A stretch of DNA of 45,486 nt from Phycisphaeraceae bacterium (GTDB lineage Bacteria > Planctomycetota > Phycisphaerae > Phycisphaerales > Phycisphaeraceae), in the NCBI GenBank assembly GCA_002704825.1, contig PAIY01000191.1, forward strand, positions 1-45,486, given 5' to 3'. Below are positions 9,883 through 19,568 of this stretch, piece after piece. The notes beneath the pieces were generated by a model. That model did not search any database, had not been told where the DNA came from, and was given only the letters and a program-made list of their open reading frames with translations. The translations under genes and the position numbers were made by a program. The number at the start of each line of letters is the position of its first letter. The stretch's first letter is position 1.

Positions 9883-10908
9883 TCAGCCGGCAACCGGGCC
9901 GGTGGATTCTCGGATCACCAGACGCGTGGGCAGTGACGGTTCATTGCCTACTGCCACACTGCGGTTTTGTTCCAGACTCTGAACCACGTTGACGATTCGC
10001 TTGACCGCCAGCTTGCCCATCTCGGATTGGGGTTGGGCGATGGAAGTCAGTGGCGGGTCACAAAATTCAGCCATATTCAAGTTCGAACACCCGATGACGG
10101 ATAAGTCGCAGGGTGTGTTGATGCCCATTGCACGTGCTGCACGGATGGCGGTCATGGCCATATGATCGTTGGCACAGAACAACGCGGTGGGGCGGTTCTT
10201 GTTGGAAAGCAGCTTATGGGTTGCATCAATCGTGGGTTGGATTTCATACGCACCACAGGCCATGTTTTTCGCAAGCACTTTGAGGCCCAGTTTTTTCATG
10301 GCTTGGCGGAAAGCTGCTTCACGGACATGCGTGGAAATCGAATGCGGGTTGCCGCCGATATATCCGATGTTGCGATGGCCCAATTGGTGCAGATGTTCGA
10401 TCGCCTGCGTGATCCCAGTCTGATCCTCACAACGGATACTGATGAGCCCGGGTAACTCCGGCGGTCCCCCCAGATGCGACACCGGCAGGTTGAGTTGGCT
10501 GGTGATCGTGGCAAGCTCGCGCATGCTCTGTTCGTGGGATTCAGCACAGATCAGACCACTCAGACATTGGGCCTGACATTGCGAAGCCAGCGCCTTGGCA
10601 TCGAACTGCCACTTGGTGCGAATGATCTTGATCATGTATCCCATCGCATCGGCCTGCAGCGAAAGCCCATCCATGAACATGGACAGATACTCGCTGGCAA
10701 CGGATTGGGTCGCAAAGCCGATGACCTTGGCCTTGCCGGTGAAAATAGCCTGCGCCAGGGCGTTGGGTTGATAGTTCATCTCTTTAGCAGCCTGCTGAAT
10801 CTTGCGACGTGTTTTCTCATTGACGGTCGGGTTATCCCGCAATGCCATCGACACCGTGGACTTGGCGTAACCCAGTGCGTCTGCGATTTGTTTGACCGTC
10901 GGATTCAT
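9883..10908 (-). CDS. LacI-family transcriptional regulator of operon A
   Basis: A 341-residue regulator from ATG 10908. The N-terminal helix-turn-helix is clear (TVKQIADALGYAKSTVSMAL, then RDNPTVNEKTRRKIQQAAKEMNY), with the hinge at QPNALAQAIFTGK. The periplasmic-binding-protein-like sensor domain starts at IGFATQSV and includes HRNIGYIGG, PTALFCANDHMAMTAI and DLSVIGCSN. The frame is open 21 codons further upstream, through the operator, which is unlikely to be translated. It heads the operon with the GH-A hydrolase, pseudopilin and GH29 genes. A consensus promoter with a perfect palindrome just after the start site lies in front of it, so it should repress its own operon until a sugar inducer binds. 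Confidence 0.92.
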   Translation of the reverse strand: MNPTVKQIADALGYAKSTVSMALRDNPTVNEKTRRKIQQAAKEMNYQPNALAQAIFTGKAKVIGFATQSVASEYLSMFMDGLSLQADAMGYMIKIIRTKWQFDAKALASQCQAQCLSGLICAESHEQSMRELATITSQLNLPVSHLGGPPELPGLISIRCEDQTGITQAIEHLHQLGHRNIGYIGGNPHSISTHVREAAFRQAMKKLGLKVLAKNMACGAYEIQPTIDATHKLLSNKNRPTALFCANDHMAMTAIRAARAMGINTPCDLSVIGCSNLNMAEFCDPPLTSIAQPQSEMGKLAVKRIVNVVQSLEQNRSVAVGNEPSLPTRLVIRESTGPVAG

Positions 10909-10956
10909 CAGTTCTTTCTTGCATGAAGGAGATGGTTGGTTATTCGAAAACAGTAT

Positions 10957-11012
10957 TTTGAACCGGTTCAAATTATTTTATTGATCCTAGGACTGATGGT
11001 GGCCAATGTCAA
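10957..11012 (-). promoter_or_regulatory. operon A promoter and LacI operator
   Basis: On the minus strand a perfect -35 TTGACA (11007-11012), a 17-base spacer and -10 TAGGAT (10984-10989) predict a start near 10977. The perfect 16-bp palindrome TTTGAACCGGTTCAAA (10957-10972) then covers about +5 to +20. A CG-centred palindrome of this kind at this position is the classic LacI-family repressor site. The remaining 11013-11293 upstream of the PEP-CTERM gene shows no gene. Confidence 0.75.
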
Positions 11013-11293
11013 TGAGATTCAATGATTTTGTTGTAAACCAGATCATGTTTTGCTTGATTTCGGGAAACTGCCCAGACCGCATGATCGTCATATCTCACCT
11101 AATTATGTCGGCTTACCAATATTTCCCACGTAAACCTGGAAACGATATTTCGAGGAATTCGTGATTGCTCTATCCTTTGAATGTCTAAATGCACCAGAGC
11201 ATTCAAACGTGTTGCGAGGTTGGGTGGTACTGGCTTTCACAACGCACATTGCATGCTCAAAAATGATGCATACGGACGGGAGAATTTTGACGC

Positions 11294-12013
11294 ATGTTCC
11301 ATGAAATCAGACAGTGCTTCCTGTCCGGGGTGGCCATGCTGTTGGTATGGGTTGGTGTTGCCCACGCGGGCACAATCATGATTGATGACTTTAACACCAC
11401 CGAACCCTTCACCATGGTCGGTCCTGAATCGCGCATCGACGATACCTCCGGCAATGTCGGTGATCTCGTTGGTGGATACCGCGATACCACCGTCAACGGC
11501 AATGCATTCCCCGAAGTCGAATTCAATTTCAGCAACATCATCTACACCGGCAACCCCGACACCCTCGGCACGGTCATGACCACCTATGACGGCTTTGGCT
11601 CAGGCGGTCGTCTGAATCTCAACCTTTACGACGTCGGCACCACCGGCTATTTCACGATCCATGACTTCCTGGCTGAAGGCGATGGCTTGCTTTATATCAC
11701 TGTTACTGACAACGGCGGTAACAGTTCCTCAGGCCAAACGGTCACCTTTGCTGACAACATCACCGACCTCTTTGGCGATGTCACCGAGTTCAGCCTGGAT
11801 TACAACACCTACGCACTGGATGGTGTGGATCTCTCGGACATCAAGAAGATCGACTTCTATTTTGAAGCGACCAGCCACGGCGCAGCTATTGCTTTTGGTG
11901 CTATCACCGCGACGACTTTCCCATCAACCATTCCCGAACCCGCATCGTTTGTGATGCTCAGTCTCGGCTGTTTCCTGATGATGTCGCGTCGGGATCGTGT
12001 GCGTCATACATAA
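11294..12013 (+). CDS. PEP-CTERM sorted secreted protein
   Basis: A 239-residue protein with a signal peptide (hydrophobic core about 10-22, cleavage at AHA^G after residue 25). The mature part is rich in Asp, Thr, Gly and Asn and looks all-beta, with no recognised enzyme motif. The C-terminus has the three-part PEP-CTERM signal: PEP at 214-216, a hydrophobic stretch FVMLSLGCFLMM, and the basic tail SRRDRVRH. Such proteins are normally processed by an exosortase and end up at the surface or in the extracellular matrix; no exosortase gene is in the window. GGGAGAA lies about 9 bases before the ATG. It is divergent from operon A. The role is unknown. Confidence 0.85.
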   Translation: MFHEIRQCFLSGVAMLLVWVGVAHAGTIMIDDFNTTEPFTMVGPESRIDDTSGNVGDLVGGYRDTTVNGNAFPEVEFNFSNIIYTGNPDTLGTVMTTYDGFGSGGRLNLNLYDVGTTGYFTIHDFLAEGDGLLYITVTDNGGNSSSGQTVTFADNITDLFGDVTEFSLDYNTYALDGVDLSDIKKIDFYFEATSHGAAIAFGAITATTFPSTIPEPASFVMLSLGCFLMMSRRDRVRHT

Positions 12014-12245
12014 ACAACGCGATTGGGCATCTGATGGAAACTCAGTGATAATTGATTGTTATCCTGCAAGACTCCATACAGCGTTGCCGATGCAAGTCGA
12101 TCGGTCTCTCGTTGGCGTGATGTCGGCTAAGCAATGGGCGGTGGAACTTTTCCTGACAAATAGCGTCCAAAGATTAAACTGTATCTCATACCGGGGGTCG
12201 CAGATTTGATTCTCGGAAGCTATTCATGTCCACAGGAGAATTGAC

Positions 12246-14015
12246 ATGCGCTATTCCGGGAAACGACTTTTTAATCGCAATTCCAAGTTGATCACCCTAT
12301 TCAAGGCTTTGGCATTAATGGGCGGGGGACTGGTTGGGCTTGATGCTGTCATCGCAGAGGAGCAGTCTGCCCAAATCGATCAACAGACGCAACGCAAAAC
12401 ACTTGAGCAGGAAATTGGCAAGCTCAAGACCATCCTCGAAGGTCAAACGCATCCGATTAATCTCGGGCGTACCTCGTTGGCACGTGTTGCTGCTGCCAGT
12501 ACCAATTCGGGGGGCAATTTGGACAATCTCTACTGTGGCATCCAAAACGCCTTTGATGATGAGATGGGGCGTTCATCCAATGAGCCCGGTAGATCAGCCG
12601 GGGCAGGTTGGATTTCCAGTGACAACGACCAATGGGTGACGGTGACGTTTACACATCCGGTCAGCATCACATCTGTTCAAATTGCAGATGTAAACCAGAG
12701 GGCCATTTTTCGTCCCATCACCTTTTGGGTTTCAGTGCGTCTGAGCGATGGCACGAACAAGGCGTTTGACCGTGTTAAAGGCCAATGGGTGTCAGGTGAG
12801 CCGATTGGAGATGTGGTTGAGGTACGCATTGATTTTGTGGATGAGCGCCGCATGATCAGGGCCAATGAGATTCTGGTTTACGGGTATGTGCCAGAGAATG
12901 TGCACTACACGGTAGGTGTGCCGAATTTGCGAGTCGATCAGGCATCGGCGAAAAAAATGGTGGAATATGCCTATCAACAATGGGAAAAAGAGAAAACCGG
13001 TTACTGTCCCAAGCCACGGGTCACGCAGTCACCCGAAGCGATGATTTACACTTTTGGCCAGTATCATCGGTCAGTCGACATGATGCGCGTCCTGATTCAC
13101 AAGCGTACCGGCAAGATCATTTCGCAGGATCTCGTGGCGTTTGTCAGCCATGCGACGGACAATGTGAATCAGAAGGCTTCGCCAAGAGCTGCGCTGGACC
13201 AATCAAAATCAGTGATCACAATACAGCAACAGGTGCCAGACCGGATGTCCGCTGATGCAGCAGAGCCGCTGACATTGACCCAGCAGGTCAAGGCATTGCA
13301 AGCCATCGTCAATGGTGATGCAACGCCTGTAAACCTTGGTCGCACATCGCTGGCTAAAGTCAGTGCTTCATCCGTGAATGGCGATGGCATGATGGATGAT
13401 CCATACCGTGGGATTCTCAACGCATTTGATGGGCATTCCAGGCGTCAGAAGGGCATGCCATCCACAATATGAACCAGTAACAACGAAGCACGTCCCTGGG
13501 TTGAAGTGGTGTTCTCATCGCCGGTATCCGTCTCCAGCATCCAAATTGAAGGGCGACATCACTTCACAAGCCAACTGTCATTTTTCATGGGTGGGCAAGA
13601 AACATATCCAACAATCAAGCAGGTGTTGGCGTTGGAACGAACCGCACATGGCGTGGTCAAAGTCAAACTGTTTTTCGATAACGTGACATCAATCATCAAT
13701 GTCAACGAGATTCAGATTCTTGGTTTCATACAGCCGGGCGTTCAATTCAACGTCAGCACGCCGGAGATATTGTTATCTGAGCATGTGATGTTGATCCACG
13801 CCCATTATGCTTTTAAACAATGGTCAAAGCGATGGATCGGTGATGGCCGCAATGACTCGAAATTCAGTGAAACGCAAAAGGCATTTGTCTATACGTATTT
13901 CAAGGGGGCGATGGAACTGGTCCGTTTTTCGGTCGATAAAGACACCGGCCGGGTCACGGTGCAGGAGTTGGCCGACCTTGTTTCAGTCAAACCATCCGAT
14001 CCGGTTTGGGAGTGA
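12246..14015 (+). pseudogene. two-repeat discoidin-like secreted protein broken by an in-frame TGA
   Basis: One reading frame runs from ATG 12246 (AGGAG just before it) to TGA 14013-14015, but TGA at 13470-13472 (codon 409) splits it. The protein begins with a long signal peptide (cleavage near VIA^E, residue 37) and a short coiled-coil-like stretch. Two similar halves follow. Each starts with NLGRTSLA(R/K)V, then an F5/8 type C-like block (NAFD, then W-V-x-V-x-F, PVS, SIQI or SVQI), and ends in a shared YxxKQW/YxxQQW region. In half 1 the aligned residue is Trp (GWISSDN); in half 2 the TGA occupies that place (STI-stop-TSNN). A TGG-to-TGA change is therefore the simplest reading. Alternatives are a sequencing error or readthrough. 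The intact first half could still be made as a 408-residue product. Confidence 0.7.
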
Positions 14016-14273
14016 TCAACGGTCGGATGACCTGATTTACAGACATATTTTGAGGTCCAGTTCGGGAAGGCCGTTGGCTTTGATATGATGACAGGGGCGA
14101 CCTGTGTGGATTTAAGGTCATATATTGTCTGCGTCATTTGCCTCAACCAGACATTTCGGTCAAAATACCTCTCCTATGCCCGGATTTGTCAGTCTTGTGA
14201 CTGGCGTCGGTGCCATTGGCATCGCATGGTTCGGGTCGATTCAAGCCTCTTTATTGAACTGGAAATCACAACT

Positions 14274-15479
14274 ATGGCAATTCGATACGCCGAAGGCACG
14301 CACCTTTTCACCAGTGAATCCGTCTCCATGGGCCATCCCGACAAGGTCTCCGACCAGGTCTCCGATGCCATTCTCGACAGCTTGATTGCAGTTGACCCGA
14401 TGGTCCGCTGTGCATGCGAAACCCTCTGCACCACCGGCCTGGTTGTCGTGGCAGGTGAAGTGACGGTGCACAATGATAAAGCCGTCGCTGCCATGGAAAA
14501 TATCGAAAATACCGTCCGTGAGACGCTCAAGAAAATCGGTTACACCGACCCGAAAATGAAGTTCGACAGTGAAAGCTGTGCGGTCATTCGCACCATTCAC
14601 GGTCAGTCGGCTGACATTGCCATGGGCGTGGACAAAGAAGGTGCTGGCGATCAGGGCATGATGTTCGGTTACGCTTGCCGCGAAACCCCGTCACTGATGC
14701 CGCTGCCGATTGACCTGTCTCACCGTCTGATGGAACGTCACGCCAAGGTCCGTGAAAAGAACATCATCAAGGGTCTGCGTCCCGACGCCAAGAGCCAGGT
14801 GACCATCGAGTACAACGGCAACAAGGCTGCCAAGGTTCACACCGTCGTGCTCTCCACCCAGCACACTGAAGCCTGGAACGGCACCGCCAAGCAGGCTCAG
14901 CTCAAGAAGCAGATCATCAAGCACGTCATCGAACCGGTGATGCCCAAGAAACTTTACAACGCCAAGGACGTGATCATCCACGTCAACCCCACCGGCCAAT
15001 TTGAAATCGGTGGTCCGCATGGCGACACCGGCCTCACCGGTCGTAAGATCATCGTCGACACCTACGGCGGTCGCGGCTGTCACGGTGGTGGCGCATTCTC
15101 CGGTAAGGACCCGACCAAGGTCGACCGCTCCGCAGCTTACATGGCTCGCTACATCGCCAAGAACATCGTCGCTGCCAAGCTTGCTGATTGCTGCGAAGTG
15201 CAGTTGGCCTACGCCATCGGCGTTGCTGATCCGATGTCCATCCGCGTGGACACCCAGGGCACCGGCACCGTCGACGAAGCTGCATTGGAAGCAGCGGTCC
15301 GCAAGGTCTTCCCGCTGCGTCCCCAGGGCATCATCAAGCACCTGGCTTTGCGCAATCCCATCTTCCAGCGTACCGCTTTCCACGGTCACTTCGGTCGCAA
15401 GCCCGACAAGACCGGCGGCTTTACCTGGGAAAAAACGGATAAAGTCGATGAACTCAAAAAGGCTTGTGGGGTAAAATAA
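14274..15479 (+). CDS. metK: S-adenosylmethionine synthase
   Basis: A 401-residue enzyme joining methionine and ATP to make S-adenosylmethionine, in the cytoplasm. Start ATG 14274 (MAIRYAEG) matches the usual N-terminus, although the frame is open 63 codons further up. Signatures are GHPDK (20-24), the hexapeptide GAGDQG (123-128) and the P-loop-like [16 protein letters not shown] (271-286). Length is normal. A plausible -10 TATGAT at 14084-14089 would give a leader of about 180 bases. No known SAM riboswitch class was recognised in it. A strong terminator follows at 15507-15556. Upstream the gene abuts the broken discoidin gene, to which it is unrelated. Confidence 0.97.
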   Translation: MAIRYAEGTHLFTSESVSMGHPDKVSDQVSDAILDSLIAVDPMVRCACETLCTTGLVVVAGEVTVHNDKAVAAMENIENTVRETLKKIGYTDPKMKFDSESCAVIRTIHGQSADIAMGVDKEGAGDQGMMFGYACRETPSLMPLPIDLSHRLMERHAKVREKNIIKGLRPDAKSQVTIEYNGNKAAKVHTVVLSTQHTEAWNGTAKQAQLKKQIIKHVIEPVMPKKLYNAKDVIIHVNPTGQFEIGGPHGDTGLTGRKIIVDTYGGRGCHGGGAFSGKDPTKVDRSAAYMARYIAKNIVAAKLADCCEVQLAYAIGVADPMSIRVDTQGTGTVDEAALEAAVRKVFPLRPQGIIKHLALRNPIFQRTAFHGHFGRKPDKTGGFTWEKTDKVDELKKACGVK

Positions 15480-15506
15480 CTCACGACCCATTCCAATCGT
15501 ATTTTG

Positions 15507-15556
15507 ACACGCAATCGTGATTGGTTTGGGGGCCAATCTCGGTTGCGTGTTTTTTT
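15507..15556 (+). terminator. Rho-independent terminator after metK
   Basis: ACACGCAA (15507-15514) pairs with TTGCGTGT (15543-15550), an inner ATTGG/CCAAT pair lengthens the stem, and a run of six T follows (15551-15556). It lies between metK and ptsI, so ptsI needs its own promoter or depends on readthrough. Confidence 0.85.
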
Positions 15557-15587
15557 AAGTCCAGACTTTAAAGCGATGGGGCAAGTC

Positions 15588-17342
15588 ATGCAGATCAAAA
15601 AAGGGATTGCTGTTTCACCCGGTGTTGCCATTAGTCGCGCCGTGGTGATTGATGCTGAAGATGTTGCCATCCCGCGTCGCGTGGTGGCTTCCAGCGCGGT
15701 TGGCAAAGAAGTCAACCGTCTTGACCAGGCCTTGGAAGCATCGCAGAAAGACATCGAGAAACTTCGTGATCAAGCCGTCGCCACCGTTGGTGAAGACCTG
15801 GCCAAGATTTTCGATGCCCATCTTGCCATGCTCATGGACCGGCCGACCATTGCTCAGATCAAGCAGGCCATCGAGTCAGAATATGTCACCGCTGAGTATG
15901 CTGTGTATTCGGTCATGCGCCGGTTGGCTCAGATGTTCTCGGGACAGGAAAACCGGTATCTCCGCGAACGTGCCAATGATATATGGGACCTGGAACGCCG
16001 CATCCTCGGTCATCTCATCGGTCACTCCCAACAGGAGCTTGCCCACCTGGACGCCGAGTGTATTCTCGTTGCCCATGACCTGACACCCAGCCAGACTGCA
16101 TCACTGGATAAGAAGAAGATCCGCGGCATTGCCACCGACGCCGGGGGGCGCACCAGTCACACCGCCATTCTCGCTCACGCGCTGGGTATCCCTGCGGTGG
16201 TTGGACTGGAAGACATCACCGGCGCGATTAATAACGGTGATTCGATCATCCTCGATGGCAATCGCGGTCAGGCGATCATCGAGCCCAACGCTGAACAACT
16301 GCTGACGTATCGTGAACAGAAACGCAAAGCCACAGCCTTTGAACACACGCTTGATGAGCTGCGCAAACTCCCCGCCCAGACCACGGACGGCACCGCCATT
16401 GCTTTGCAGGCCAACATCGAATTCCCCGATGAAATCGAACCGGCTTTGGGTAAAGGTGCCACCGGTATTGGACTTTATCGTACGGAGTTTCTGTTCCTTG
16501 CCTCAGAGACCGAACCGACCGAAGAGCAGCAGTATGCTTCGTACAAACAGGCCATTGAAGCCTGTAACGGTTTGCCGCTGACGATTCGTACTTTGGACCT
16601 TGGGGCTGACAAAGTCTGGTTAGGCGGTTACACGGATCATGCAGAGCGAAACCCATTCCTGGGTTGTCGATCGATTCGTCTGTGTCTACAGAACCTGCCG
16701 TTATTCAAGACGCAGTTGCGTGCAATTCTGCGCGCCTCCGTACATGGTCCGCTGCGCATCATGTTCCCGCTGATCAGTAATCTCATGGAACTGCGTCAGG
16801 CCAAGATGATTCTGGCTGATGTGATGGAAGATCTCGACGAGCAGGCCATCGAATATGCCTCGGATATCCCCGTGGGCATGATGATTGAAGTACCGTCTGC
16901 TGCATTACAGGCTTCGGTATTTGCCCAGGAAGCCGACTTCTTCTCCATCGGCACCAACGACCTGATTCAATACACCGTCGCGGTTGACCGTGGCAACGAG
17001 CGCATTGCCAATCTTTATTCTGCTGCCCATCCGGCTGTGATTCAACTGATTCGTGAAGTCGTGCGTGCCGCCAAGCGTGCGAATATTGACGTGTCACTCT
17101 GCGGTGAAATGGGTGGTGAGCCGGAATACGTGATGCTGCTGCTTGGGCTTGGACTTCGCAAGATTTCGATCACGCCGCCTGCGATTCCTGAAGTCAAACA
17201 GATCGTCCGCAGTGTGTCGATTGAGAAATGCAAACGCGTGATGCGCAAGGTTGCAACCTTTGAAACCGAACACCAGGTGCTCAACTATCTCCGCGAAGAA
17301 ATTCGACGCGTGTTACCCAATGGGACACTTGGCGGACGGTGA
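15588..17342 (+). CDS. ptsI: phosphoenolpyruvate-protein phosphotransferase (PTS enzyme I)
   Basis: A 584-residue enzyme I that takes phosphate from PEP and passes it to HPr. The phosphorylated His191 lies in GGRTSHTAI. The PEP-binding domain has LRTLDLGADK and NPFLGCRSIR, and the active-site region SLCGEMGGE has Cys505 as the expected catalytic Cys (usually CGEMA). Residues 30-150 form the helical HPr-binding part. ATG 15588 (MQIKKGIAVSPG) is preferred; ATG 15576 is also possible, and neither has a strong Shine-Dalgarno. No HPr or EIIA/B/C gene is near, so it may serve a regulatory PTS. A terminator separates it from metK, and another follows it. Confidence 0.93.
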   Translation: MQIKKGIAVSPGVAISRAVVIDAEDVAIPRRVVASSAVGKEVNRLDQALEASQKDIEKLRDQAVATVGEDLAKIFDAHLAMLMDRPTIAQIKQAIESEYVTAEYAVYSVMRRLAQMFSGQENRYLRERANDIWDLERRILGHLIGHSQQELAHLDAECILVAHDLTPSQTASLDKKKIRGIATDAGGRTSHTAILAHALGIPAVVGLEDITGAINNGDSIILDGNRGQAIIEPNAEQLLTYREQKRKATAFEHTLDELRKLPAQTTDGTAIALQANIEFPDEIEPALGKGATGIGLYRTEFLFLASETEPTEEQQYASYKQAIEACNGLPLTIRTLDLGADKVWLGGYTDHAERNPFLGCRSIRLCLQNLPLFKTQLRAILRASVHGPLRIMFPLISNLMELRQAKMILADVMEDLDEQAIEYASDIPVGMMIEVPSAALQASVFAQEADFFSIGTNDLIQYTVAVDRGNERIANLYSAAHPAVIQLIREVVRAAKRANIDVSLCGEMGGEPEYVMLLLGLGLRKISITPPAIPEVKQIVRSVSIEKCKRVMRKVATFETEHQVLNYLREEIRRVLPNGTLGGR

Positions 17343-17366
17343 TTGATGACTGATATTTGAAACCAT

Positions 17367-17399
17367 AAAAAACACCGGTCCCAATGACCGGTGTTTTTT
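17367..17399. terminator. bidirectional terminator between ptsI and the GH50 gene
   Basis: A perfect 14-bp stem, AAAAAACACCGGTC (17367-17380) with GACCGGTGTTTTTT (17386-17399), closes a CCAAT loop. A and T tracts flank it on both sides, so it can end transcription from both converging genes. Confidence 0.9.
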
Positions 17400-17451
17400 C
17401 TCACCCACGCTACCTTGTGGATGGGATCGTGTTCGTTTACCGGGAACGCAA

Positions 17452-19521
17452 TTATTCGTACATCTTCATCGCATTCTCACGGGCTGCTTCGACCATGCCC
17501 TGATAGGGTGTGTCGGTGATGGTCAGAAAACCAATCTGATGGTTTTCAGCATCAAGCGGTCGGCCGGAGGTCGGTTCGTCTAACAGTTGGAACCAGTGAC
17601 AACCGACGATCTGCGGGTTGTCGATGGCGGAGCGGACATAATCCTTGAAGGTGTCCACACGTTCTTCCTGACTTTGCACACGGACCAGACCTGGGCCGAA
17701 GACACCGCGGTCGGTTGAACCGAAATGGAACTCACCGATGATCACCGGCTTATCGATGTCCACCGGGGGCTTCCAGCCACGGACGTGGTTGCGATACAGG
17801 TTAAAGGAAACCACGTCAGCATACTTGGCTGCGATGCGCACGACCATCGGATTATGTTCTGCAAAGCGACATCCAAGGTAAAGCTTGTTGGGCGCAATTT
17901 CCTTGAGCACGCGTTTCACAGTGGAGAAGTACTTATCGACGATGATTTCGGAAAAGTCGAGCAGGTCTTTGTGAGCTTCGGTGGTGTTGGGAACTTTCTT
18001 GGTGCCACGGATGGCTTCGAAGTTGTTGTAGTTGGTTTTCCAGGCACGGTTGAGTTTGGCGATGCTGCCATAACGTTTTTCAAGGAACTTGATCATCTCC
18101 GTGGTCGCAGCATTTTTCTTGTTACCACTCAGAGCCAGCTCTGCGGGAGCTGTTTCAGTGTTCCAGGTGATTTCGTTATCCAGGAAGTAACCGATGCACA
18201 TCGGATCATCAATGGTGCCTTTGAGCATGTTCGTGCCACGCCGGCGGATGTCTTTTTCAAACAGGTGATTGAATGGATCTGGGATACGATTGCGATAACC
18301 CGGTGCCCAGGGAAGTTTGGGGGTGTTGATGTAGACCCAATGGGTGTAGGGGGTCTTGGTGTTGGGGAACAGGGCAGGGTCGGACCAGTTGGCAATGGTG
18401 TTAATGCCCCAGTTCATCAGACGCTTGGAGATGAGGTCGTACCATTGTTTTTCCCAATCCGCACCATATTTGCGGTACAGGTTCGAGGAGTAAAAGCTAT
18501 AGGCATTGAGTTCCTGATCCTTGTAGTCGCCGCGACGGATGGGCTTGGTTTTTTCGAGGAATTGTTTGTAGGGTTCGTTTTCCCAGATCGGTTTTTCGTA
18601 CCAGTTTTCACGGGATTCGACGATGGATGAACCGCCAGGGCGTACGCAGGTGATACCCATGGAGAAGTAGAGCGTGCCTTTGGGGGTGACAAGCCACCAT
18701 TTACCATCGTGTTTTGCAGTGTAAAAGTGACCGGTGGCTTTGAGCTTGGGGCCATTGGCCCAACCGCCGTACTCATCCCAGTTGGCGGGGCGGGGCATGT
18801 CGTTCATGGATTTGGCTTCAGCTTCACGGACTGCACGCAGGTCACTGTCGGATTTAATTTTGCCCGGCCAGTCAGCATGTTTGTATTGGCCGAATTCATC
18901 GACGAATGGGAAGAACGGCTGGGGGATGGACAGTGATGCAGGATCAAACTTGCCAATGGCTTTGATGCTGTTGACTGCGAAGGTATGGTCTTTGTGCGGG
19001 CGATTAAGGAAGATGTTCAGACCAATGACTTTGGCCGGGTCGATCATGGCAATGTTCTTGCCCCATGGCGAATACTGCATGCCTTTGAGTTGGGCGCGGA
19101 TGTCTTCAGCAAAAAGACGGTTGAACTTGACGTAAGCCGTGCCGGTTTCGCCAGGGCCTATTGTCAGTCCGCCGGCGTTCATGTTGCGTTGACCGGTTGC
19201 GCCTTGATTGTCCACACGGATGCCGATTTTCAATCCCTCGTCATCAAGATTGGTCAGGACCACTTCGACACCTTCGAAGGCCGAAAGGTCCCAGGTCTTA
19301 CCTTTGGGTGCATTGATCAGCACCGCAGGATAAGGGTTTTGTGTATCCGTGTTGACCTTGAGCAGGGACTTGCCATCGTGCTTGATAACCTGGAACGTCG
19401 TGCCTTTTTTGGCATCGACAAGGCTCATGTCCGGGTTGGCATCAAAGTCGATGATGGTCTGATCGGCTGAGGCGACAGCGGTCAGCACCAGTAACAGTGC
19501 GATTGGTTTCAGAAACTTCAT
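17452..19521 (-). CDS. secreted GH50-like beta-agarase
   Basis: A 689-residue protein from ATG 19521 with AAGGA upstream. Signal peptide MKFLKPIALLLVLTAVASA, cleaved before D20. Residues 20-190 form a beta-sandwich carbohydrate-binding-like domain (IIDFDANPDMSLVD). The catalytic barrel runs from about 250: YFSMGITCVRP, CIGYFLDNEITW with acid/base Glu450, and PVIIGEFHFGSTDRGVF with nucleophile Glu597. These two motifs are characteristic of GH50, whose known members cleave beta-1,4 bonds in agarose. It is the last gene of operon B, 47 bases after a pseudopilin gene, and acts outside the cytoplasm. A related galactan is a possible alternative substrate. Confidence 0.85.
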   Translation of the reverse strand: MKFLKPIALLLVLTAVASADQTIIDFDANPDMSLVDAKKGTTFQVIKHDGKSLLKVNTDTQNPYPAVLINAPKGKTWDLSAFEGVEVVLTNLDDEGLKIGIRVDNQGATGQRNMNAGGLTIGPGETGTAYVKFNRLFAEDIRAQLKGMQYSPWGKNIAMIDPAKVIGLNIFLNRPHKDHTFAVNSIKAIGKFDPASLSIPQPFFPFVDEFGQYKHADWPGKIKSDSDLRAVREAEAKSMNDMPRPANWDEYGGWANGPKLKATGHFYTAKHDGKWWLVTPKGTLYFSMGITCVRPGGSSIVESRENWYEKPIWENEPYKQFLEKTKPIRRGDYKDQELNAYSFYSSNLYRKYGADWEKQWYDLISKRLMNWGINTIANWSDPALFPNTKTPYTHWVYINTPKLPWAPGYRNRIPDPFNHLFEKDIRRRGTNMLKGTIDDPMCIGYFLDNEITWNTETAPAELALSGNKKNAATTEMIKFLEKRYGSIAKLNRAWKTNYNNFEAIRGTKKVPNTTEAHKDLLDFSEIIVDKYFSTVKRVLKEIAPNKLYLGCRFAEHNPMVVRIAAKYADVVSFNLYRNHVRGWKPPVDIDKPVIIGEFHFGSTDRGVFGPGLVRVQSQEERVDTFKDYVRSAIDNPQIVGCHWFQLLDEPTSGRPLDAENHQIGFLTITDTPYQGMVEAARENAMKMYE

Positions 19522-19568
19522 GTTTAATTTTTCCTTGAGAAAGGAGGGAAGGCGATAATTCAATTGAC

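Noticed and set aside
11139..11151. GAAACGATATTTC as a fourth LacI operator before the PEP-CTERM gene
   Set aside because: The outer GAAA/TTTC fits, but the centre is not symmetrical and no promoter box is aligned with it.
14090..14273. Possible SAM riboswitch in the long metK leader
   Set aside because: Small hairpins (ACAGG/CCTGT, GTGCCA/TGGCAT) are present, but no core of SAM-I, II, IV or SAH riboswitches could be matched. A covariance-model search would settle it.
14691..15536. 281-codon open frame on the minus strand opposite metK
   Set aside because: It is a shadow of the conserved metK frame, has low-complexity Val/Gly/Asp composition and no ribosome binding site.
17725..18630. 301-codon open frame on the plus strand opposite the GH50 gene
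   Set aside because: It mirrors the codon bias of the real gene on the other strand and shows no family motif; the minus-strand frame has a signal peptide and catalytic motifs.
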